This document shows, one piece after another, positions 34,146-44,790 of a stretch of DNA of 64,000 nt. A model generated the notes under the pieces. That model had not been told where the DNA came from. It did no database searches and was given only the letters and a program-made list of their open reading frames with translations. Each line of letters begins with the position of its first letter. Within the stretch, counting starts at the first letter, position 1. Source of the stretch: Beverwykella pulmonaria (taxonomy: Eukaryota > Ascomycota > Dothideomycetes > Pleosporales > Melanommataceae); NCBI GenBank assembly GCA_001599595.1, contig BCHH01000008.1, forward strand, positions 912,220 to 976,219. Reading direction: 5' to 3'. The translations under genes were made by a program, and so were the position numbers.

Positions 34146-36430
34146 ATGGCTTCGAAGACATTTCCAGAAGGCCTCAAGCTTCTTCTTTTCATCAGTCTAT
34201 TTTCTGCGCTCTCCATAAGCAAGCCTATCAGCACGGATCAGAGGCGACATGTCCTCGAAGATGGCCCAACGCTTGAGAAGCGGCAAAGCGGTTTCTACTC
34301 AGTCCTCGGCGTCGCAGGGCTCTCAGGTGATGTTTCATATCCTCGATTGGAAATTCGCGAACTCGAAGAAAATGAAGACCAATGGAATATATATCTACTC
34401 GGGCTGCAAAGATTCCAGAGTGTTGACCAAAGCGATAAGCTTTCTTATTACCAGATTGCAGGTACGTACAGGATTATTTCTTTTCATGTATTCACGCTTC
34501 GGAATCATAAATAGTAGTTTGTACCCAAGTTAAAATTTTGCGGAAATGCTCCATGGTTTTTTTATGCGGTTGCACTCTTCAACTAACTAAGTAATATTGC
34601 CTCGTAGGAATCCATGGACGACCATACATCCCCTGGGATGGCGTAAAGCAAGGGCCCGGTGGCTACGGTGGATATTGTGCTCATGGATCAAACATATTTC
34701 CCACCTGGCATAGACCTTATCTCGCCCTATTCGAGGTAACATGGCCCACAAACACGACATATGCCTCCTTGCTAACCTCCAGGCAGGAACTCCTGTGGCT
34801 CAACGCTCGGGATGCCATTTCAGAGTTCCCCAGTGGTGCGCTGAAAGACCGATACAACAATGCTCTCGCAACTTTCAGAATGCCTTACTGGGACTGGGCC
34901 GCAGTTCCCCCTTCGGGGCAGGGCGCGCTCCCGTGGAGTCTGCAAAGACCAACGATTAACATAACCCTGCCCAACGGAACAAACACTATACCGAATCCGC
35001 TGTATTCGTACACCTTCCACCCCATACGGAAGAATGACTTTGTACGTTCTCGAATCTCACGGTTGGTGGGGATATACTGACTATCTACAGGAAGCCACAC
35101 CGTGGTCCACCTGGCAATCGACGCTTCGCGACCCCAGTTCAATGAAATCTGATGCTGCCAGCCGCAACAATCTAGTCGCATTAGATCTCGACAATAATCG
35201 ACCCAACTTGCAGTCTCGAGTCTACAATGTTCTGGCGTTGCAACATAACTACAGCAGTATCAGCAGCGATCGAACACTAGGTGATAGCATAGAATCCGTC
35301 CACAATACGATACACAACATTATTGGTAGTGGTGGGCATATGTCCGTTGTGGGGTACTCCTCGTTTGACCCTGTCTTCTGGCTGCACCATGTGTAAGTCA
35401 GACCGGTTCTTGCCTATCGAACAAGGCGATATTGATTTTGTACTAGGAACGTTGACAGATTGTTCGCTATTTGGCAAGCCCTTAATCCGAAGAGTTATGT
35501 TACCGCACTGCGCAATCCGTATCCAACATTCTCTTATAGCAGCGGGTTCTTAACAGATGCAAATACACGCAAGTAGAACAATATGTCCCAACCTGCATAT
35601 GCACCGTCTGAACCCTTACTAGCATTAACACCCTTCCACCGTGACGACTCGGGAACTTTCTGGACATCTAATTCCATCCGCTCGATCTCCACATTCGCAT
35701 ACACATACCCTGAACTCGTCGGCCTAGGCGAAAATGACACCTCAGCCCTCATAAGCCAAGTCAACGCACTCTACGGCCCCAACGGCACATCATCACACCA
35801 ACGGCAACAAAGAGTAGACGACGAGCTCATGGCCCGCTCCTCTCCCACCCACTACAGAATCACCGGCGCCCCCAGCTTCACAGGCGAGCGCCAATACATC
35901 GCAAACGTCAAAGTGAACAAGTTTGGGCTAGATGGGTCCTTCAACGTCTACGTTTTCCTCGGGGACAGGCCTAGACATAAGACCCGGACTTGGACTCACG
36001 AAGACTCATTTGTTGGCGTCACTGGAATCTTGTCTCAAAAAGGGGTCTCGGATGAGGCCAGACATCCCCAAAAGGCGAATGGAGTGGTGCCGTTGACGGC
36101 CGCACTGGAAGAGAAGGTCAGGAGCGGGGAGTTGAAAAGTATGAGGGAGGATGTTGTTGGGTCGTATTTGAAGAAGAATCTGAAGTGGAGGATCGCGAAG
36201 GTATAAATGTTCCACATTCATCGAGTCTTGCGTATGCTGATAATGGATAGACCAATGACGAAGCAATCGCGGTGGAGAAGACACCAGGTTTCCAGCTCTC
36301 CGTCCTTTGGGCGCAGATTCAGCCTGCGGCGTCGGCGAGCGAATTCCCGAGTGTGAAGGGGGATTACCAGGTTCTGTTGGAGGCGACGAATGGGCGGCCT
36401 GGCGGGTTCCAAGACGGTGATCATATTTGA
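34146..36430 (+). CDS. Secreted tyrosinase
   Basis: Type-3 copper enzyme that hydroxylates monophenols and oxidises o-diphenols to quinones (melanin formation). Seven exons: 34146-34461, 34608-34735, 34787-35041, 35091-35392, 35447-35568, 35623-36200 and 36251-36430, about 626 residues. A hydrophobic signal peptide (LKLLLFISLFSALSIS) starts it, so the protein should enter the secretory route; a KR site follows near residue 49. CuA: IHGRPY (His ~108), then CAH (Cys 129/His 131, the likely Cys-His thioether pair) and TWHRPYLALFE (His 140). CuB: HNTIH (304, 308) and FWLHHVNVDR. The long C-terminal part (after SGTFWTS) is the usual tyrosinase extension. Intron 5 is GC-AG (C|GCAAGT). Intron 2 (51 nt) is open and in frame, so retention would keep frame. 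It replaces the common FEQ with FE-E at that joint. Confidence 0.92.
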
Positions 36431-36850
36431 ATGCGTTTTTGGGTGGGAAAAAAATATCGATAGAATTTTAAAATTTAAGAAGCGGGCGGTTTTTTGATGA
36501 TCAGCTAGATCTAGCAAAAGGGCAATTGGGTTCAAACTAGTTTTCCTAAGTTATCGATACTAGCTCTCAGTGGCGTTCGCTTGAAAACTGGCAATAGAGT
36601 GATATGTAATATTACAATTGCACAAAGTTCTAATAAAGAGAATCATGCGTCTATGCCCTGAGGCTTTCTATAGGTCTTGCTTATTCCATCCTTCCTATTC
36701 GAGTAGGTGAACAAAAAGGTGTCGATTCCAGTCGCTCGCTCGCCCTTGCCATTCCAAAAGCTTGTTGGTCGAACCCCTGCAACATTGTTCCCCAACCTCA
36801 ATTTTTTTTTTGCGACATCCAAATCCCCCGCATCCAACGACAGTACCACA
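36431..36850. other. Tyrosinase-UTP18 intergenic region
   Basis: Short spacer with a T9 run just upstream of the UTP18 start. No gene is seen. Confidence 0.5.
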
Positions 36851-38853
36851 ATGCCACCCAAGACAAAAACTGCGCACAAGGCGAACGGCCACAAACGCTT
36901 CGAGCTTCTGAACGCAAGGAATCTTGACCTCTCCGGCGCAGAGTCCAAGTCCGGTGCCGTCGCGCTGCAGTCTGCGAACGAGCAGAAAGAACCCGAGTGG
37001 GAAGGCTTCGGAGAAGAGGATGAGGCTGAGGCTGATAAAGAGAGCGAGAAGGAGGAAGAGGGCGCGAATATTATAATGGCAGAAGACGACGTTCCTGAGA
37101 AGGACTCGGAGGAAGAGCTGCTCGAGAGGCTCGTCTTCGGCGACTCGGCGGGGTTCAAGGAAGACATAAAAGCCTTCTCTCTCGATCCTTTGGGCACTGC
37201 CATGGGTGAATCATCGGGCGAGGAGAAGGATGAGGAAGAGGACCTGGACAATGTCGCGGACCAGGATTTGTTCTTTTTCGACTCTGGGCCTGCTTCGGCG
37301 CCAGCGGGCTCTTTAGTGCTTGCGGAGGACGACGAAGAGGAAGGAGACAAACCGGCGTGGGAGGATAGCGATGATGACAAATTGGTGGTCAGTCTGGCTT
37401 CCGTGCCACAATTGAGAAAGTTGAGGGAGGACGAGGATGATGATGTGGTCAACGGGAAGGAGTATGTACGGAGATTGAGGAAGCAATACCAGAGGCTCTA
37501 TCCCACGCCAGAGTGGGCGTTGCATGCGACTGGGAAAACCAAGCGGAAGAGGACGCGCATAATGGAGGATGGAGAAAGCGGAGAGGAGTCGGCTAGCGAC
37601 ATGGACGTCGACGACGAGGATCTATCTACGCAGCCTCTGGCACGACTGCTGAAGGACGCGGATATCTTGTCTCGGAATTCTGCAAGGAATCCGGCCAAGA
37701 GGAGAAAGTTGCAAGCTGGCACGATCGACATTCAAAGACTCAAGGATGTGTGCAAGAACGGGCCGGTATGTATCCGCTCTCTACCTAGAAAGTGTTCTAT
37801 GCTAACTGAGATCCTCCACAGTCCGCGATAACCTCTCTTTCCTTCCACCCCACATACCCCCTCCTCCTCTCCTCCGGCCCTAGCTCGACCCTCTCGCTCC
37901 ACCATATCAACCCCAACCCTCCCAACCCAAACCCACTCCTCACCTCCCTCCACATCAAAAAGACACCACTCACAACAACCGCCTTCCACCCCTCCGCCAC
38001 CGACTCCCGCATCTTCCTCAGCGCACGCCGCCGCTATTTCCACATCTGGAATGTGGCAACCGGCGTGGTGGAAAAGGTCTCACGAGTATACGGACATCAA
38101 CACGAACAGCGCAGCATGGAGTACTTCTCACTTTCTCCCAACGGAAAATATATGGCTCTGCAGGGCTCGTCAAGGAAAGACGGAGGTGTGATAAATGTGT
38201 TGGATGCTACGACCCTACAGTGGGTGACGCAGGTACGCATCGAATCGCGAGGCGGTGTGGCGGATTTTGCATGGTGGGGCGACGGAGATGGTCTCGTTAT
38301 TGCGGGAAAGAATGGAGAAGTTACAGAGTGGAGTGTCAGGAACGGCGTGATTGGACGCTGGCAGGATGAAGGTGCTGTGGGTACGACTGTGATCGCGCTT
38401 GGTGGTTTGAGCGGTCGAAAAGATTGGATAGGAGGGGACAGATGGGTGGCCGTGGGTAGTTCTAGTGGCGTAGTGAACCTCTACGATCGACGAGCCTGGA
38501 GCGAAAGTCCTGATATACCTACCCAAGACGACGCGAACAACGGCATCCCAAGAGCCCCTCAACCGCTCCGCGCCCTAGACAACCTTACAACGCCCACCTC
38601 GCACCTCGAGTTCTCGCCGGACGGGCAGATTTTGTGTATGGCGAGCCGCTGGAAACATAATGCAGTCAGGCTGGTGCATTTGCCATCTGCAACGGTGTTC
38701 AGGAATTGGCCGACGACGAAAACGCCACTGGGGAGGGTTAGTTCGGTCGCATGGGGACGGCCGTCTGAGGCGGAGGAGAAGGAAGGGTGTTTAGCTCTCT
38801 TGGCAGTTGGGAATGAGGTCGGGAGGGTGAGGCTTTGGGAGGTCAGAGCTTGA
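36851..38853 (+). CDS. UTP18: U3 snoRNP component Utp18 (WD40)
   Basis: Part of the small-subunit processome (UTP-B) that acts in 18S rRNA maturation in the nucleolus. Two exons (36851-37765 and 37822-38853) give about 648 residues; the 56-nt intron has GTATGT, GCTAAC and CCACAG. The N-terminal 240 residues are acidic and disordered (several Glu/Asp runs), followed by VNGKEYVRRLRKQYQRLYPT and PEWA, the Utp18 signature before the propeller. WD40 repeats then run to the C-terminus (SAITSLSFHPTYPLLLSSGP, RRRYFHIWNVATG, FSLSPNGKYMALQG, LEFSPDGQILCMAS). I chose the ATG at 36851 (ACAATGCC, MPPKTK); an in-frame ATG at 36707 would add 48 residues without family support. Confidence 0.9.
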
Positions 38854-39991
38854 TCCGGAGTAGGTGACAAGAGGCTAGTTGTTATGCACTTTGATGCTGG
38901 GCAGATATGAGCTGAGAGAATAGGGGAAATTACTGCCCAACGGCGCACACGATAAAAGGGAGTAGCAAAGGGTCATCAATGCAAGATTCATGAAGCCGGA
39001 GTTCCTATGAGCGTGTTTGGGATTGATCCGACTTCTGAGAACCTGACCAGCCTTGTCTTCCCCTTCCCTCACAAATTTACTCTTCCAACCTACCTGTACA
39101 CAATCCATCAAAGCCATCTCCATATGCTTATGATACATTCATGAATCTTAGCAAATGGCCAAGTCGAGAGGGATGTTCTTATGTCACTCGCAAGTTGCTG
39201 ACGGATTCGGGACCACGAAAAGAGCTAGCTACTGTTGTTGAGTAATGTTCTTAGAAATCGGTCTAGTAACGCAAAATCGCCTCTGGAAGATAGAGAAGAA
39301 GTTTGCAGAGCTAGACTGATCGTTTTAACTCATTCCCAGATCTGCTTGCAGGTGATCTTGGCCAAATTCCAACGCATTACCTATCCAATGTGTTGCTTCT
39401 CCGTGTCAGGGACATATTAAGGCAAAGCATCACCTACCACGTGTCACATCACACATGCTACTCCTCGCCAGGCGAGCATGGTCATCCTCATCATCCCATG
39501 ACGCCGCAGTGGCATTCCTCACAAAGAAACTGCGACTATTCCTGGAAACATCCCATAAGTGTCAAAAGGCACAACATTTCTCTACATAAAGGAACATAAT
39601 ATGAGAATAGAAAGTTTTATCGCGCTGTGTGCCGATGAACAAAGAATGGCGTTCATGATTCTCTTTGTATGATGACTGGATGATGGACAAAGGGCGGCAG
39701 TCTGATGTACTCGGCATTTTCCAGCGTGCTTTCTTTCTGCGTTCTTTTCGTACTTTCTCTTTGAGGATATCTGTTGCTGATTGGAAAGCTATAAACGATA
39801 TTCACTCAAATTCCCTGTCGTCCTGAACGCAGGAACGCATACGAAGCTGGTCTCTGCGAATATCTACGACACGCACAGCATCCACTCCTTCAAGAACCCA
39901 CTCGTCCATCGCAAACTACGACTCCATCCAACACTTCCACCGAACTTCACCACACCGTTAAACTCAAACTACCACCGACCCCCCCGCAGCC
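38854..39991. other. Gene-free stretch (1.1 kb)
   Basis: No supported gene, repeat or RNA. Confidence 0.5.
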
Positions 39992-40969
39992 ATGGCCCAG
40001 GCTAAACCCTCCCAAAAGAAACCCCTAAAGATCCACCCTAATACCTTTAAACCCTCGCACCTCTCCATCCCGCCTTCTCCCTTTTCCCCCCAAACCCCGC
40101 TCATATCCTTCCTCCCACAAAAAGCCGCCCTCGTCTATCCAAAGCCCCTCTCCACAGCCCCGCTTCCACTTTCGCCCCTCCACTGGCTCTGGACATGCCA
40201 CCAATGCCACCGCACCTACGCCCTGGGCGTGACACGTCGCTGCCTCGAAGACGGACATTTCTTCTGCACCGGCACGACGCCGACGAAGAGTTGGCGGAAG
40301 GCGGTGAATCCACGGAAGGTGAAGAGGCACAGGGCGTGCGGGAGTGAGTTTGACTATGCCGGATGGAAGGGCTGGGGGAAGTGGCGACGGAGTGGAAAGA
40401 GAGATGAAAGTTCTCCTGAGTCTTCTCCATCTTCGAAGTCCTATCTATCGACATCACCGTCGTCGAGTTTCTCTGCGAGTGAGAGCCTAAGGGCGAAGAA
40501 CGACTGCTGGAATACATGCGACTACCCCTCCGAGTGCCGCTGGGGCCGCCAATTCGGTGTGCATACACCTCTATCCCCTACCTTCCCTACTATCAGCATT
40601 CCCCGGTCTACCCCGCCTGAATCTCTACCTCCGACGACCTTAGAAGGCATCTTCAAAGCCGAGAACGTCAAAGACATAAACACCCCGCCATCCACTAAAT
40701 CGTCCTTGAAGAGAGTCGAAAAGCTCGATTTATGGGGCGCGCTGCTTGCGAGTGCAACGCGGAGACGCAGTGTGCCGCCTTCTTCACCGCTGCACTTGTC
40801 CAGGAGCTTGGAGGAGGCGGAGGCGAAGGCGAAGGCGAAGGCGAATAGCGATGGGGATGTAGTCATGTCTTCTACATCACCTATGTCGACTTCGTCAATG
40901 GTTCCAGCAACCTTCATCGACATCATCAAGAAGAAGTCGAGATCGAAATCAAAGTCAAGCTCAAAGTAG
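39992..40969 (+). CDS. Conserved-looking fungal protein with Cys clusters, function unknown
   Basis: Intronless, 325 residues. After a basic, Pro-rich start (QKKPLKIHPNTFKPSHL) comes a Cys/His-rich region that could bind zinc. It reads WLWTCHQCHRTYALGVTRRC, LEDGHFFCTG, then HRACGSEFDYAGWKGWGKWR and, after a Ser-rich linker of about 50 residues, DCWNTCDYPSECRWGRQFGV. The spacing CxxC-x15-C-x7-C plus later Cys residues suggests one or two small zinc modules. The C-terminal 100 residues are low-complexity, with an Ala-Lys repeat (GAGGCGAAG units near 40825-40845) and a basic end (KKKSRSKSKSSSK) that may be a nuclear signal. I do not know a function; it has the look of an uncharacterised Pezizomycotina family. 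Confidence 0.75.
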   Translation: MAQAKPSQKKPLKIHPNTFKPSHLSIPPSPFSPQTPLISFLPQKAALVYPKPLSTAPLPLSPLHWLWTCHQCHRTYALGVTRRCLEDGHFFCTGTTPTKSWRKAVNPRKVKRHRACGSEFDYAGWKGWGKWRRSGKRDESSPESSPSSKSYLSTSPSSSFSASESLRAKNDCWNTCDYPSECRWGRQFGVHTPLSPTFPTISIPRSTPPESLPPTTLEGIFKAENVKDINTPPSTKSSLKRVEKLDLWGALLASATRRRSVPPSSPLHLSRSLEEAEAKAKAKANSDGDVVMSSTSPMSTSSMVPATFIDIIKKKSRSKSKSSSK

Positions 40970-41567
40970 AGTCGCAACACGAGTCTATCCCTCCAATGTC
41001 TCAATCCGATTCTGCCAGTATCACCCGCAGTTTCCATGATTGGTGAGTGCGACTTCAGGTTCGAGAATGCGTCCCCTCAGAAGGATGGACATGTCAACTT
41101 GGGATTCACTCCGCTAGACCGAGTGACGAGTAGGGATAGTGGGTACCATTCGACGACCAGGGATGGGCCTGAGCAGTATAATCGTTCTGGCGTATGATCA
41201 GAAATAGGAAGAAGATGTGTGCTCGTTGGCGTTGTTGCTTTGAGGTGGTTTCCGTGCTTGTGTCGTATACGTAGTTGTAATTAGTCGCATATGCCCTTGC
41301 TCTCGTTTTGCCATATGCTGATAGGCGAACTTGAACTCTACACACTCATCTCCATTCTCGTTCCTGTATTTATAAAGCACATTGAAAGCTTTACATTCGG
41401 TTATTGCAATCTTAAGAGTCCCCGTGCATAACTTGTTAGTGCAGTGCTTACCCAAGGAAGTGCCCTGACTTCGCATGCCATTGGCGAAGCAACATTGCCT
41501 TCGTATACTACAAGTCCCCCCGGCCAGGGAGAACAACGATGGTCTTGAAAAAGAAACCTACTAGAAG
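40970..41567. other. Convergent intergenic region
   Basis: 3' side of the Cys-cluster gene and of the small minus-strand gene. Nothing else is supported. Confidence 0.45.
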
Positions 41568-41992
41568 CTACAGTGGGGCATTGTAAAGTAAAGCGGATCC
41601 TTTTTGCATGTGATCTACATCCGCCCAATTATGCTACAAGTTCTTCATCATATCATTCCGTCGCCACAGCACTTACCCAAAATCAAACCATTCACGCTAG
41701 ACTGCGGATACATCCGCGCGTAGCGCTTCCCATCGCGATGGAAGATAAGGACTCTCCCTTCCTCGCTTCTTTTTCTCGCAGGAACCTGACTCGTCGCTTG
41801 CCCAAACAGCCTCACCAACCCATATCTGCGTGAATTACCAGAATCGGACGCTAGACGACCTTGGCATGGGGAGATGGTCTCGTAAAATGGTACGATGGGC
41901 TTGATATCGCGGGCTTGTGCGTCCAACCAGCGATATAGCCCGGTCCTCCGAGCTGGGTAGTCGGTAGAGGAAGGCGGTGCAAATTTAGACAT
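41568..41992 (-). CDS. Small hypothetical protein, two exons
   Basis: The minus frame from 41992 opens MSKFAPPSSTDYPARRTGLY and continues RWLDAQARDIKPIVPFYE, RYGLVRLFGQATSQVPARKR and EEGRVLIFHRDGKRYARMYP. It stays open to a clear GTAAGT donor at 41676. Joined to an acceptor GGATGTAG (exon 2 from 41614) it ends DHMQKGSALLYNAPL, giving about 120 residues with a 61-nt intron. The composition looks coding and basic, with no acidic bias and no membrane segment. I do not recognise a family. It lies 2.5 kb downstream of the ammonium transporter start, on the same strand. The second exon is the weak point: other acceptors give immediate stops. Confidence 0.4.
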
Positions 41993-42721
41993 CGGACTGC
42001 CCGTACCGAGAGGTCAGCTTGTACATCACGCGAGCCGCTCTAGATAGAGATAAGGAAAGGAAGGAAGGAAGACGAGACAGACGTGACGTGACGTTGACAG
42101 ACGAATGCTAGGGATCATGAATCATGGAATCTGCGATCTAACGACATTTATGGTGGAATCCGGGGTACCTGGTGTCATGATCGTCGGGACGACAGACGTG
42201 CAGAAAGCAAAGGATGCATGGCGGTCTTGGAAATGGGATGCGAGATAAGAGGATATGTGGGTTGGGCATCTGGAGACTGGCCAGCCATCTGGACCCCTTG
42301 CACTCGCGATCGCACTTGGCATGATAAGGGAAAGTTTGGGCTTCTGGCAAGCCACGGTCTTGGGTTGAGGATGATGTTCCAAGGTTGTCTCGGCCAAAAG
42401 CTTGGGCTCGTATCCAAAGTTGAACATCACAAGCTGAACATGAAGAATATGTGCACGTTCGAGGTATCATTTTTCAATAGTATATGTACAGTTACAGGAA
42501 AGGGAATTAAAAAATGTGGTGAAAACCAGCTCTGCAAAGTCCAATGAGACACAACTTGTCCCCAGCGCTTTGCATGACCCCGAAAAATCTAGCCGCCAGA
42601 AGCAGTCCGCTACTACTTGTTTCCCGTCGCAAAAGACAGTGACGGTTGGTATCTCAAACTCCATAAATGCTCCCTCTAAGACTCCAGACAAAAATATCAG
42701 ATTGCATGGCAATCTAGGCTT
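41993..42721. other. Spacer between small hypothetical gene and ammonium transporter
   Basis: Contains a GGAA-type microsatellite followed by GTGAC repeats at about 42054-42100. Nothing else is supported. Confidence 0.45.
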
Positions 42722-44508
42722 TTACGACTGCAGCTCGGCCTTCTCTGTTCCCATAGCAATCGCGTGACGGTCGCCGGCAATGCCAGTGTGAGCATGGCTA
42801 TCCGCGCTGCCCTCGCTAGGCTCCAGCTCCTTGCCCTCCAACATCTGGCTGTGCTGTGCTATGCCATGACGATCGCCTTGGGGAATTTGGTGTTCAGCAG
42901 CATCGGGCTCGTTCTTAGCCGGAGTCCAGGCGAGGTAGTCGCGGCGGACCTCAACATAATCGTAGGCGAATTCACCGAGCTGGTCATCGTCCATTCCGAG
43001 AAGCTCGGCCTCTTCGGATGCGCGAAGGTGAAGGCCGGGAATCTTGTTGATGGCGAAAGCAAGCAGGGCGCTCACAACGAAAGCGTAGGCAGTGCAGGCC
43101 ACGACGTAGGCAAATTGGATGTACAATTGCTTCCAGTTGTGCTCGATCCAGCCACCCGGGAAAAGACCAGTGTTGACACCGTCGAGTCCAATGATGTAGC
43201 CTGCTCCGAAAATGCCGTTGAACAAGAGACCAACCATGCCGGCGACTCCGTGCTCAGCGAACACGTCGAGGGCATCATCGATCTTGACCCAGAACTTGAC
43301 TGTTTCGTTGTTAGCCTACGGCGAACATGTATAAAGGGCTTCCTCAAACTTACTCTTGGTGGCAAAATTGCATACGATGCCAGTCACAATACCGAGGACA
43401 ACGCTGGCCCAAGGTGGGAGATAACCGGAAGCGGGAGTAGCCGCAACGAGACCAGAAATGCAGCCTGAGCACCAACCGACCATGGACCACTTGCGAGCAA
43501 GACGCCAATCGAGCAACACCCAGGTAAAGGCGCCAAACATGGCGGTCAAGTTGGAGTTCCAGCAGGCGACAGTGGCACGGAGATTGGCGCCGAAAGCCGA
43601 TCCACCGTTAAAGCCCAACCATCCAAACCACAGAAGAACCGTGCCGAGGGTGATGAGAGAGACATTGTGCGGGCGGAAGTTCAACATCATCTTCTCCTGG
43701 CGACGCCCGAGAATCATCGAGTACGCGAGGGCGGACATTCCAGATACGATTTCGACGGGACCTCCACCAGCGTAGTCGAGGACACCCCACTTGAAGGCCC
43801 AGCCGTTGATATTCCACACCCAGCATGCCACGGGGCAGTAGACGATGGTAGCCCAGCAAAAGATGAAGACCATCATGGGGATCAGGCGACCGCGCTCAGC
43901 GACGGCTCCTACAACAATGGCGGCGGTAACGGAGCAGAATTGCATCTGTAGGATCGCGTCAGCGGATACGCGTACATGTTGGGGTGCTGCAAACATACCT
44001 GGTAGAAAGCGTAGAGGATATCGGGAATCAAGGGACTTCCAGGACTGGGAGCGCCCAATGTCCTCATGAGGCCGAATTTCTTGAGGTCGCCGATGAAGCC
44101 GTTGGTGGCATACTGGCTGAAGGCCAACGAGTAGCCCCAGAAGTACCATTGGAATGTGATGACAGTGGCGGAGAACATGCAGGCCCAAATCAGAGAGAGG
44201 GCCGACTTCCTTCGCGCAAGTCCAGAGTAGAGGAATCCCAGACCCGGTACCATGACCAACACCATGGCCGAAGCGATGATGATGTAGGCCTGGTCGCCGG
44301 AGGAGAACCATTGGTTCAAGTTCTCGACATCTGTAATGGGGAAAGCTGTCAGTCGGCCATTCGAACATGCCAAACGGCGAAACGAAGTGCAGGTCACGGG
44401 GATTCACGTGCGCGGTTGCACATGTCGGAGGTACGTACTGGAGTCACCACCAACCTCCGGATTGGTGCCATTGAAAGGCGTGGGTGGGCCAACCCACGAG
44501 TACGACAT
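42722..44508 (-). CDS. Ammonium transporter (Mep/MeaA/Amt family)
   Basis: Plasma-membrane ammonium permease. Four exons (44508-44439, 44330-43999, 43945-43354 and 43299-42722) give about 523 residues. Typical Amt segments appear in order: GDQAYIIIASAMVLVMVPGLGFLYSGL, ARRKSAL, TFQWYFWGYSLAF, QMQFCSVTAAIVVGAVAERG, WVWNINGWAFKWGVLDYAGG, GPVEIVSGMSALAYS, HNVSLITLGTVLLWFGWLGFN, WCSGCISGLVAATPASGYL and FAEHGVAGMVGLLFNGIFG. The pore His pair and 11-helix layout are as expected. The cytoplasmic tail is long and holds the family element DDDQLGEFAYDYVEVRRDY; two DRHxIA repeats follow. A TATA box and WGATAR sites upstream fit control by an AreA-type nitrogen GATA factor. Which paralogue (high or low affinity) cannot be told. 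Confidence 0.95.
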
Positions 44509-44568
44509 GGCTCGTGTGAAGACTAAGTCGCGTGTGTAGGTGTTCCAGGTGGCAAGGGATTAAAAGGG

Positions 44569-44574
44569 TATATA
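44569..44574 (-). promoter_or_regulatory. TATA box of the ammonium transporter
   Basis: TATATA, preceded on the minus strand by CAACCT, lies 61-66 bp upstream of the start codon. Confidence 0.55.
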
Positions 44575-44784
44575 AGGTTGTAAAGGACCGTGGGTGTGAA
44601 GTTGTTGAGAAAAGGTGTGGAAAGGATCGAGAGAAGCGCAGAGAGGCTGGATACACTCCAGTGATATATGAAAATGGCAAGGGAGAAGTCGGGCCCCTAG
44701 AGATCTTCACCTAGCTCTGCCGAGGGCGTCTTTTATGGGTGATTCGTGAAAGCATCGACAGCGCTTCATTGTCGAGCGGGATCC

Positions 44785-44790
44785 TTATCT
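44785..44790 (-). promoter_or_regulatory. GATA-factor (AreA-type) site
   Basis: AGATAA on the minus strand, about 280 bp upstream of the transporter start. Further AGATAA sites lie at 44966-44971 and 45195-45200. HGATAR elements are the known targets of fungal nitrogen GATA factors; occupancy here is inferred. Confidence 0.4.

Noticed and set aside
34146..36430. Melanin or secondary-metabolite cluster around the tyrosinase
   Set aside because: Neighbours are SSR4 and UTP18, both housekeeping genes; no PKS, NRPS, P450 or transporter is present.
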